A DNA stretch of 6,546 nt. It comes from an uncultured Gemella sp. GTDB taxonomy: Bacteria > Bacillota > Bacilli > Staphylococcales > Gemellaceae. The notes beneath the pieces are model-generated. The model worked only from the letters and a program-made list of their open reading frames with translations. It made no database searches and had not been told where the DNA came from. A program made the position numbers and the translations under genes. Shown here piece after piece: positions 1-5,985 of this stretch (position 1 is its first letter; each line of letters begins with the position of its first letter). The stretch is from NCBI GenBank assembly GCA_927911695.1, contig CAKMQO010000056.1:1-6546 (forward strand), in the 5' to 3' direction.

Positions 1-306
1 CGCGTCCTTTTCTATTGATTTTAGTTTTGTGTTTTCTCATTTGACGCTTCAAGTTTGTCTACAACTAAATCAACAGCTGCGTATAAGTCTTCGTTAGTTT
101 CTTTCTGCACGTAGTGTTACACCTTTAAGTGGCACAGTGATTTCAATTTTTTTCTTATTATTTTTGTATACTTTAGCATTAGCGTAAACGTTTGCTTCTA
201 AACTGTCAGCAAAGTATTTTTCTAATTTAGAAACTTTGTTTTCAACATACTCTCTAATTGCTTGAGTAATCTCTAAATTTTCTCCTCGTACTTGATATCT
301 TAACAT
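1..306 (-). pseudogene. hpf: hpf, ribosome hibernation promoting factor, 5' part, frameshifted and cut by the window edge
   Basis: HPF binds the 30S subunit near the decoding centre, and its long form drives formation of inactive 100S ribosome dimers in stationary phase. The start at 306 has an AAAGGAG site ten bases upstream (317-323). The first 67 residues fit the family well: MLRYQVRGENLEIT, then AIREYVENKVSKLEKYF, then the strand ending in VTLRAE. The frame then breaks. As written it stops at 94-96 after 70 residues. Removing one A near 98-105 continues as ETNEDLYAAVDLVVDKLE, and removing one base near 45-47 continues as RQMRKHKTKINRKGR to the window edge. Both continuations are what the family has at this point, so the recent ancestor, or the true sequence, is an intact gene. 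The C-terminal dimerisation domain of the long form would lie outside the window. The gene is transcribed away from comFA. Family identity is secure; real breakage versus sequence error is undecided. Confidence 0.88.
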
Positions 307-345
307 TTTAAAGCACTCCTTTCATAAGCAGCCTAGCTACTTTAT

Positions 346-359
346 AGGGGGTTCCCCCT
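346..359. repeat. Perfect 14-base GC palindrome in the hpf leader
   Basis: AGGGGGTTCCCCCT is a perfect palindrome and a conspicuous GC island in AT-rich DNA. On the hpf mRNA predicted from the promoter at 374-402 it would fold into a strong hairpin beginning about 9 bases from the 5' end. On the plus strand it is followed by CTTTTTAT (360-367), so it also resembles a short intrinsic terminator facing comFA. Whether it stabilises the hpf transcript, binds a regulator or stops antisense transcription is inference. Confidence 0.55.
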
Positions 360-373
360 CTTTTTATAGTTTT

Positions 374-402
374 ATTATACCACTTTTTGATAACGTTAGC
401 AA
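374..402 (-). promoter_or_regulatory. Predicted hpf promoter
   Basis: Read on the minus strand there is a TTGCTA -35 box (397-402), a 17-base spacer and a consensus TATAAT -10 box (374-379) preceded by TGG, which makes it an extended -10. The expected start near 367 gives a leader of about 60 bases carrying the GC palindrome. This is the form recognised by the housekeeping sigma factor. No other promoter of similar quality is seen upstream of hpf. Confidence 0.7.
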
Positions 403-447
403 CACAGTTTGCATAAAAATATCTCTTTTATAAAATATACATTTATT

Positions 448-476
448 TTGCTTTATAAATATATTTTTGTTAAAAT
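448..476 (+). promoter_or_regulatory. Candidate comFA-comFC promoter
   Basis: TTGCTT (448-453), a 17-base spacer and TAAAAT (471-476) with a preceding TGT form a plausible extended -10 promoter facing comFA. A start near 483 would leave a leader of about 115 bases before the comFA codon at 598. The surrounding DNA is very AT-rich, so chance matches are likely, and competence operons often use a dedicated activator or sigma factor. I saw no clear ComK-box pair and no streptococcal-type cin box in this stretch. Confidence 0.4.
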
Positions 477-597
477 AAAATTAAATATAGATGTTATGTA
501 GTTAGCTAGGAATATTAGAAGCTTAAAATGTTAACTAAATAAGGAAATTTATTGAAAATAATTTTGATAAAAATTTGCAGATAAGGGGTAATAGAAA

Positions 598-2136
598 ATG
601 TTTTTTAGGGAATACTGTGAATTTATAGAGGCAATTTATATAGTTTATTATTCAAAAATGAGTAATAATGACAAAAATATAAATTATAGAAAAATTAAAA
701 AGAGCTATGATGATTTTGGAGAAATTAATTCAGATTTTGATGAAATATATAATGAAATAACGACAGGGGCAGTCTATACTCTAAAAGAGAGTGATATAAC
801 TTTTTTAAAGAGGTATAATGGGCTGCTTTTATCTATATCCAAATTGCTAAAAATGAATATTAAACTTCATTATTTAGATAATTGTCAATATATAAGTAAA
901 TTGTACTCAGTGAATGAAGATGAAGGTGAATTTCACTGTTTACAATGTGATAATAAAGATCAGCAACAATTTTTCACATTTATTAATAAAAATCAGGAAA
1001 TTACATATTGTAGAAGATGTATAGATTTTGGCAGAAGTGATGACCATTTTATAAAATTTCATATAAATATCCCGGTATTGAATTTAAAAGTACCTGAAAG
1101 ACCTAGTGTAGAGTTAAGCGATGTTCAGGAAGAAGCAAGTAAGAGTTTAGTGGAGAACATAGAAAGCAAGAAGAGTACTTTAATCTGGGCTGTTTGCGGA
1201 GCAGGTAAGACAGAAATAGTTTATGATGCTATATATCATGCGATTTTGGATAATAAGAATATATGCTTAGCAATTCCAAGAAGAGATGTAGTAAAAGAAT
1301 TATCTGAAAGGTTTGCTCGCGATTTTAAAGGTTATCCAATGAGTGTTTTTCATGGTGAGGAAAAGACTTTTGGTGATTCGAATTTCTATATTATGACTAC
1401 TCATCAACTCGTTAAGTATTACAATTACTTTGATATTGTTATTATTGATGAAGTGGATGCTTTTCCGTATTCTGGTGATGAATGTTTAGAAAATGGCGCT
1501 AAAACAAGTTTGAAAGATGATGGTGTCCTTGTATTTCTTTCAGCGACACCTTCTGAAGTAGTAAAATCTAGTGTTGATGAAGTTATAAAAATACCTATAA
1601 GGTATCACAGATATTTGTTACCAGTTCCGAAAATAAAAATTGAAAAGCCTGAAGTTTTCGATTTTTCTAAAAAATCGTACTTTATAGCTAAGTTTATTAA
1701 AGAAAAATTGAAAAAGGATAGACGAATATTGATATTTGTTCCTGAAATAGGTATGTGTGAAACAGCGGTGTTGTACTTTAAAAAATATATTTCCGAGGAA
1801 ATAATGATAGATTTCGTCTATAGTGGAGACGAAAATAGAAGTGAGAAAATCCAGAAGTTTTATAATAGAGAACTAGATATTCTCATTACGACAACTATAT
1901 TAGAGCGTGGTGTGACTTTTGATTATTTAGATGTAGTGGTTTTTGATGCGAAACATGTAAATTTCACGAAGTCTGCATTAATTCAGATATCAGGTAGGGT
2001 AGGTAGAAAGGATTATGATAATTCTGGTGATGTTGTATTTTTAGCGGATAGTATAAGTAGGGATATGAAAGCTGCTATTAAAGAGATTGAGTATATGAAT
2101 AATCTTGCGAAATATAGAAAATTGAACAGGAGGTAA
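598..2136 (+). CDS. comFA: ComFA, competence DNA-uptake ATPase/helicase
   Basis: ComFA is a membrane-associated DEAD-box-like ATPase thought to drive incoming single-stranded DNA through the ComEC channel during transformation. The 512-residue protein shows the family order. A four-cysteine zinc motif comes first (C114 and C117 in CLQC, C138 and C141 in CRRC). Then come Walker A in WAVCGAGKTE (K204), IPRRD (226-230), TTHQL (267-271), the Walker B box IIDEVDAFPYS (D284, E285), SAT (315-317), TTTILERG (431-438) and the arginine-finger motif QISGRVGR (463-470). The start at 598 is supported by AAGGGG nine bases upstream (583-588); the next Met, residue 21, has no ribosome site. The region before the zinc motif is about 50 residues longer than in B. 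subtilis ComFA and I do not recognise it. The stop lies three bases before comFC, whose ribosome site is inside the end of this gene, so the two are translated as an operon. Confidence 0.95.
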   Translation: MFFREYCEFIEAIYIVYYSKMSNNDKNINYRKIKKSYDDFGEINSDFDEIYNEITTGAVYTLKESDITFLKRYNGLLLSISKLLKMNIKLHYLDNCQYISKLYSVNEDEGEFHCLQCDNKDQQQFFTFINKNQEITYCRRCIDFGRSDDHFIKFHINIPVLNLKVPERPSVELSDVQEEASKSLVENIESKKSTLIWAVCGAGKTEIVYDAIYHAILDNKNICLAIPRRDVVKELSERFARDFKGYPMSVFHGEEKTFGDSNFYIMTTHQLVKYYNYFDIVIIDEVDAFPYSGDECLENGAKTSLKDDGVLVFLSATPSEVVKSSVDEVIKIPIRYHRYLLPVPKIKIEKPEVFDFSKKSYFIAKFIKEKLKKDRRILIFVPEIGMCETAVLYFKKYISEEIMIDFVYSGDENRSEKIQKFYNRELDILITTTILERGVTFDYLDVVVFDAKHVNFTKSALIQISGRVGRKDYDNSGDVVFLADSISRDMKAAIKEIEYMNNLAKYRKLNRR

Positions 2137-2139
2137 GAT

Positions 2140-2736
2140 ATGAAGTGTAGTTTTTGTAGTTTAGAAACAAAGAAAAAGTTGGGGTTTGATACATTATTTT
2201 TAAAAAAAGAGAATTTTTATCTTTGTAATAGTTGTAGGGAACATATTGATATAAATGTCTTAGAAGTTGGGGGATATACTTTGTATTATTTTGCTGACTA
2301 TGAATTTTTAAAAGATGAAATCTATTCTATAAAATATTTCGGAGATGTGGCTTGCGCAGTAAAATTTAAAAATCTTTTAGATAAGTTTTTTTCTTTAAAT
2401 AATTTTGATTTAGTGACGATTGTTCCAGCAAACGAGATTCGGGAGATTATTCGAGGGTTTGATCATATTGAACAAGTTTGTAAGTTATGTGATGTGGACT
2501 ATAAGAAAATTCTTAGTTGTGATTATAGAAAGAAACAGTCTAAACTTCATAAAGAAAGAAAGGAGAACAGGTATCATCTTTTATGTGATGAAATGACTCT
2601 AGGAAGTATTGAATCTGTTTTGATAATAGATGATATATATACAAGTGGAAATACTTTATTAGGATGTGCTAAAACTATAAAAGAAGCCTATCCAAATATA
2701 AAAATAAGTTTTTTAACGTTATCGAAAGTAATATAA
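2140..2736 (+). CDS. comFC: ComFC, competence phosphoribosyltransferase-like protein
   Basis: ComFC is a cytoplasmic protein needed for efficient transformation. In studied species it works with ComFA, though its biochemical activity is not settled. The 198-residue protein begins with a zinc-binding cysteine set (C3, C6, C29, C32), followed by a type I phosphoribosyltransferase-like fold. RGFDH (105-109) matches the family's RGFNQ, QSKLHKERKENR (133-144) is the conserved Q..L...R..N helix, and VLIIDDIYTSGNT (160-172) is the PRPP-binding loop with two acidic residues (D164, D165). A strong AGGAGGT at 2128-2134 overlaps the end of comFA and sets the ATG at 2140. The protein is shorter than B. 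subtilis ComFC (about 240 residues) and lacks its second cysteine pair. The comFB gene found between the two in B. subtilis is missing. I see no convincing hairpin terminator after the stop, so read-through toward the transporter is possible. Confidence 0.93.
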   Translation: MKCSFCSLETKKKLGFDTLFLKKENFYLCNSCREHIDINVLEVGGYTLYYFADYEFLKDEIYSIKYFGDVACAVKFKNLLDKFFSLNNFDLVTIVPANEIREIIRGFDHIEQVCKLCDVDYKKILSCDYRKKQSKLHKERKENRYHLLCDEMTLGSIESVLIIDDIYTSGNTLLGCAKTIKEAYPNIKISFLTLSKVI

Positions 2737-2759
2737 TAGATAATCTGAGTATTTTTTTC

Positions 2760-2787
2760 TTAACAACATATGATTTTATGGTATAAT
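2760..2787 (+). promoter_or_regulatory. Predicted promoter of the transporter gene
   Basis: TTAACA (2760-2765), a 16-base spacer and a perfect TATAAT (2782-2787) preceded by TGG (extended -10) lie just after comFC. The expected start is near 2794, giving a leader of about 65 bases. The position makes the transporter a transcription unit separate from comFA-comFC. Confidence 0.65.
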
Positions 2788-2809
2788 GTTTAAGTTGAAT
2801 TTTAAACAT
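2786..2809. promoter_or_regulatory. Inverted repeat over the transporter start site, candidate operator
   Basis: ATGTTTAA (2786-2793) and TTAAACAT (2802-2809) are perfect 8-base inverted copies with an 8-base gap. The repeat overlaps the last two bases of the -10 box and covers the predicted transcription start, which is where a dimeric repressor would block RNA polymerase. Transporter genes of this kind are often controlled by MarR or TetR family repressors, but no regulator gene is in this window. The arms are mostly A and T, so chance cannot be excluded. Confidence 0.4.
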
Positions 2810-2859
2810 AGTTATACTACTTTAGATTTGATATTTTATGAAAATTATATAGTTAGGAG

Positions 2860-4135
2860 ATGGTTAAAACAAAAATTTTATTTTCACTTATAATGATTGT
2901 ATTAATTCTAATTCTGGTAATCTTTTTATCTAAGAAATTCGAATTGAATAAGGATCAAATAATTATATTTTTGGATATTAGTTTTATTCTGGTCTGCGAT
3001 AAGTATTATACGCGCTTATAGAAAGTTATACGCGATTACACCGATAGAACAAGGTGGACTTTCTTTAACGCCGGTACTCGCAGCTCAAATAGCAGCCGGA
3101 TATGGACTTATGAGTTTAATAGTAAGGTTGCCGATGTTTTTGGCGAGCGATATTTTTAAAAGGCGTAAAATATTCGTTCAAATTTCACTATTCTTATTAA
3201 TAGTAACGTCATTTTTAGTAGCATTTAACGGTAGCTATATTACGTTATACTTATCTTCTTTATCATTGGGGATAAGTGCCACAATGCTTGCTTTGTTCAA
3301 TGTTATTTTCTCAGAAACTTTTTCTAGAGATAAGGCAGCGGTATCGGTATCGATACTATCTGTTGCACCGTTATTAGCTGAATTTATTGCAGCACCTATA
3401 CAATATGTCTTTACTATGAATACATATAAACATTTTGACTATATGTGGATAGTAGCGGGTGTTATAGCGGTAATAACGTTTGTATTGTCATTTATGATGA
3501 AAGATTATCGCCCTGTCGATAGTAATTTCTCATTTGATAAGGTGAAGGTAGTAATTAAACATAAGAGTTTTATCTATATTTGTTTAATAGCACTATTACT
3601 TTCATTTGTTAAATTTGCTACAAGTGGAGCTAACATGATTACTTACGGTAAAACAGAGCTGAATATGACGCCTATAATGCTTGCGTATATGGATGCAGTA
3701 TTTGCAGTACCTCAGTTGATTGCTGGAGTTCTTGTGGGCGTGTACTTTACGAGAAAATGGGGTATTCAAAAAACTCTATTATTCTTACTAGGGTGTTCAT
3801 TGGCATTCTATATTATAGCGTTATATGTTAATAACCCGTATGTTATTTATTTTAGTTATATCTTAAATGGATTAGGGTATGGTGGTGCTTATAATGCACT
3901 TATTTCTCTTGCTATGCAATATTTCGATAGAGAATATCGTAATGTGAGTATGGGAATCTATCAAGCATTCTTCGCATTAGGTATCTACTACGGAGATTAT
4001 GTGTATGTTTGGATAGGTAAACATGTTAAAAATGGTTTACTTGGATTCACGCAAAGTAAATCTATTTTCCTTATTGTTATAGGGATAACTTTAATAAGTA
4101 TGCTTATGGTTAAATTAAAAGTTAGAGATAATTAA
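2860..4135 (+). pseudogene. Major facilitator superfamily transporter, frameshifted in the first helix
   Basis: The gene encodes a multi-pass membrane carrier, probably driven by an ion gradient; the substrate cannot be told. From ATG 3110 an open frame of 341 residues holds ten predicted helices plus the end of another (helices 3-12 and the tail of 2), with a D..KRR loop after helix 2 (ASDIFKRRK) as in MFS proteins. The frame stays open upstream to 2963 without any start codon and encodes the missing helix 1 (FWILVLFWSAISII) and most of helix 2. The ATG at 3110 therefore lies inside helix 2, has no ribosome site and is not the real start. A frame from ATG 2860 runs 53 codons to a stop at 3019-3021. 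Dropping one T from the five-T run at 2968-2972 joins the frames into 424 residues. AGGAG abuts ATG 2860 with no spacer, and residues 1-24 are an extra hydrophobic stretch, so the exact start is uncertain. As written, the gene would not make a full carrier. Confidence 0.78.
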
Positions 4136-4173
4136 AAAAAGTTGATTCACAATTTTTGTGAGTCAACTTTTTT
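4135..4173. terminator. Bidirectional intrinsic terminator
   Basis: An A run and GTTGATTCACAA (4141-4152) pair with TTGTGAGTCAAC (4156-4167) and a six-T run. The stem has one G-U pair and a three-base loop. T runs flank the stem in both directions. It starts at the last base of the transporter stop codon and lies 22 bases beyond the stop of the converging SH3b gene, so it can end both transcripts. Confidence 0.9.
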
Positions 4174-4194
4174 ATTATATTCTGTTTTATTTGA

Positions 4195-5103
4195 TTATCC
4201 GCCGATTAAATCTCCACGAACGTATCCACTATATCCTCCGTAGTAAACATATGCCCAACTTTCCCCATATGAGTTAGTTTCAAGTGATCCTATTGTAACT
4301 GCAGCTCCACCTTTTATAGATGTTACTATTCTACTAGTATCATATTTATCACTTCTTAGGTTAACACCAACGGCTGGTTTTACATAAGCAGTACGTCCGC
4401 TAATACTATGACTTCTTTCGCTTGAAGAACTCGAAGAACTAGATGAACCTTCTTTTACAATTATAGTTTCTTTTTCTTTGGCTTTTTCGTTTAATCCGTT
4501 AACAGTGAATGTACGCTTAAATTCTCCTGTTGTTTTTAGTTTTAATTTATTAGCAGTATTTTTATTTAGTGTAATAGTAACTTCAACTTTGTCACCATTC
4601 TTCAGGTTGCTTTGTTTATTGAATGAAATATCTGGATTTGATAATAAATTAGAAATTTCCGCATTAGAATTTTCAACTTCTGGAACTTTTTTAATATCAA
4701 CTTCAGGTTTTCCTTCACCCTCTGCACCGTATGTAACAAAATTAACTTCGTAAGTAGCTAAGTCAACAACATTTTCTTTTTTAAGGAATTTGTTATATCC
4801 AAAGTATAGGGCTACTACTAGAACAACGAAAGTAATAATTGCTGTTAAGACAACTGGAAGGATACTTTTTTTCTTCTCTTTAGGTTCTTCCATGTACATA
4901 GGGGGAACGTTGTAGTTAGGTTGATTGTTGTAATTCTGCTGTTGATTATTATAGTTTTGTTGTTGATCAAAGTTTTGATATTGAGTATTTTGATACTGTT
5001 GATCATATCCTTGATTGTTGTATTGAGTGTTATCAAAATTTTGATTGTTGTAGTTTTGATTATTGTAATTTTGGTTATTTGGACCTTGATTATTTCTATT
5101 CAT
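4195..5103 (-). CDS. Single-pass membrane protein with N/Q/Y-rich cytoplasmic tail and outer SH3b domain
   Basis: I do not recognise a named gene for this 302-residue protein. Residues 1-66 are almost only N, Q, Y, D and F (43 of 66 are N or Q by hand count), with tandem NNQNY/NNQNF units. A basic patch KEKKK (75-79) precedes one membrane helix (about 80-103), which by the positive-inside rule puts the tail in the cytoplasm. Residues 112-204 form an outer domain with NGDKVEVTITL and FKRTFTVNGL strands, like the repeat domains of TcaA/zinc-ribbon membrane proteins of Firmicutes. A run of nine serines (220-228) links it to a C-terminal bacterial SH3 domain (about 237-300; VNLRSD, AYVYYGGYSGYVRGDLI), a fold that commonly binds peptidoglycan. 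AAAAGGAG at 5110-5117 lies six bases before the ATG. The gene follows the VanY-family gene by 26 bases with no terminator between, so they are probably co-transcribed. A role in wall sensing or scaffolding is inference. Confidence 0.88.
   Translation of the reverse strand: MNRNNQGPNNQNYNNQNYNNQNFDNTQYNNQGYDQQYQNTQYQNFDQQQNYNNQQQNYNNQPNYNVPPMYMEEPKEKKKSILPVVLTAIITFVVLVVALYFGYNKFLKKENVVDLATYEVNFVTYGAEGEGKPEVDIKKVPEVENSNAEISNLLSNPDISFNKQSNLKNGDKVEVTITLNKNTANKLKLKTTGEFKRTFTVNGLNEKAKEKETIIVKEGSSSSSSSSSERSHSISGRTAYVKPAVGVNLRSDKYDTSRIVTSIKGGAAVTIGSLETNSYGESWAYVYYGGYSGYVRGDLIGG
5035..5079 (-). repeat. Three tandem 15-base units encoding NNQNY, NNQNY, NNQNF
   Basis: Codons 9-23 of the SH3b membrane protein are three consecutive five-residue units. 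The units are nearly identical in protein, but their codons differ at several third positions (AAT/AAC, TAC versus TTT). This looks like an older expansion kept for composition rather than a fresh slippage event. Less regular units of the same composition continue to about 4906. Confidence 0.7.
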
Positions 5104-5129
5104 TAATTTCTCCTTTTATTAATAATATT

Positions 5130-5897
5130 TTAGTTTGCATAGTCTCCACCAGGAGCGTTAAGGTACTCTTCTAGTGAAATATTTCTTTCATAAATTGTTT
5201 TAGCTACGTCTTCTCCTACATAGCGAATGTGCCAGCTTTCTTCCATATAACCAGTTTTTTCAACGAACTGAGGTTTATATCTAACGATAAAGCCGTATTT
5301 ATGAGCGTTTTTATCTAACCATTCTGCTGCTTTCTTACTGCTTTCGCTAGTTCCTTCAGCTCCTAAAAGTTGTCCTTGGTTATCAATAAGGTCAAAAACT
5401 AATCCAGTTTGGTGCTCACTATATCCAGGTCGTGCTGAGAACCTATCAGCTTCTTGTTTACCATGTGAAGCAACATAGTTGTTGTAAAGTCCAGCTTGTG
5501 TATCGTAAGCCCTAAAGCCTGAAACTTGATTAGAGACGTTTAATCCTAATGCTTGAGCGTCACTAATTAATTTATTGACTTTTTGTCGTGCTGTAGGATT
5601 TTCTCCGGGATTATAGTTAGCTGGTAGTGGGTGTTTTTTGTTAGCTAGTACAATACCATTGATAACAGTTGGTTGAGTAACAGTTTCTGGAGTTTTTCCG
5701 TTAGTTGACGGAGTATCTTCGCTGTTTTTATTTGTCTTATTGTTTTCTTTAGTAGTAGAAGATTTTGTATTATTTTTTTGAGTAGTTTGACTAGGTGATG
5801 TAGATTTATCATCTTTAGTTAGATAATAATAGCCGCCTAATGCTAAAATTAATACTACTAAAGTAACAGTAGCAATAGTAATAATATATTTCTTCAT
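5130..5897 (-). CDS. VanY-family D-Ala-D-Ala/L,D-carboxypeptidase, membrane anchored
   Basis: The product is a zinc peptidase of the VanY/LdcB (M15) family that trims the terminal D-alanine of peptidoglycan stem peptides outside the cell. Numbering from ATG 5897 gives 255 residues. MKKY and a helix at about 4-27 form an uncleaved anchor with no lipobox cysteine. Residues 29-77 are a T/S/N/K-rich flexible spacer, and the catalytic domain spans about 80-250. Its motifs are complete: SGFRAYDTQ (126-134), SEHQTGLVFD with zinc ligands H162 and D169, and EESWHIRYV with catalytic E220 and zinc ligand H223. Whether it acts on pentapeptides (D,D) or tetrapeptides (L,D, as pneumococcal LdcB) cannot be read from sequence. 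No vancomycin-resistance genes are nearby, so a housekeeping wall role is likelier than resistance. An in-frame GTG at 5913-5915 is rejected as start because it abuts the ribosome site. The SH3b gene follows 26 bases downstream. Confidence 0.93.
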   Translation of the reverse strand: MKKYIITIATVTLVVLILALGGYYYLTKDDKSTSPSQTTQKNNTKSSTTKENNKTNKNSEDTPSTNGKTPETVTQPTVINGIVLANKKHPLPANYNPGENPTARQKVNKLISDAQALGLNVSNQVSGFRAYDTQAGLYNNYVASHGKQEADRFSARPGYSEHQTGLVFDLIDNQGQLLGAEGTSESSKKAAEWLDKNAHKYGFIVRYKPQFVEKTGYMEESWHIRYVGEDVAKTIYERNISLEEYLNAPGGDYAN

Positions 5898-5907
5898 AAA
5901 AAATATG

Positions 5908-5912
5908 CCTTT
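5908..5912 (-). promoter_or_regulatory. Ribosome binding site that decides the VanY-family start
   Basis: AAAGG on the minus strand lies ten bases before ATG 5897 and directly after the in-frame GTG at 5913-5915. Its position only makes sense for the ATG. The ATG start also gives the classic short basic N-terminus (MKKY) ahead of the membrane helix, instead of the extra MKGIFF. Confidence 0.75.
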
Positions 5913-5985
5913 CACTTAATATAGTAAATGTATTTAATAAAAATTAATACAATAAATACGAGATAAAGTATAACTCTTATTAAAT

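Noticed and set aside
555..565. AAAATAATTTT as a ComK box upstream of comFA
   Set aside because: ComK sites need AAAA-N5-TTTT, usually in pairs. Here the gap is three bases and no partner box is seen.
541..570. AAGGAAATTT as a SigH-type -35 element for comFA
   Set aside because: No GAAT-type -10 element appears at the required distance.
2719..2760. Terminator after comFC
   Set aside because: There is a seven-T run at 2752-2758, but the only preceding stem (TTATC/GATAA) is five AT-rich pairs around a long loop, too weak to call.
2838..2852. Four-codon leader peptide ATG AAA ATT ATA TAG before the transporter
   Set aside because: It has no ribosome site and no attenuator-like structures; such short frames are expected by chance in AT-rich DNA.
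2966..2974. Programmed ribosomal frameshift in the transporter
   Set aside because: The needed shift skips one base on a short T run, with no stimulatory hairpin or internal ribosome-like site seen; error or mutation is simpler.
3110..4135. Transporter starting at the ATG at 3110
   Set aside because: This Met is inside helix 2, no ribosome site precedes it, and conserved-looking coding sequence continues upstream in the same frame to 2963.
4478..4753. 91-codon open frame on the plus strand
   Set aside because: It is the complement of the domain-bearing SH3b protein gene, has no ribosome site and resembles no family.
4845..5036. 63-codon open frame on the minus strand
   Set aside because: It is an alternative frame inside the N/Q-rich part of the SH3b protein gene; its composition follows from the repetitive codons, and no start signal is present.
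4921..5106. Highly hydrophobic 61-codon open frame on the plus strand
   Set aside because: The I/L/V-rich sequence is simply the antisense of AAY/CAA codons in the N/Q-rich tail.
5130..5897. Vancomycin-resistance function for the VanY-like gene
   Set aside because: No vanRS, vanHAX or other van genes adjoin it, and family members of this form are ordinary wall carboxypeptidases in many Firmicutes.
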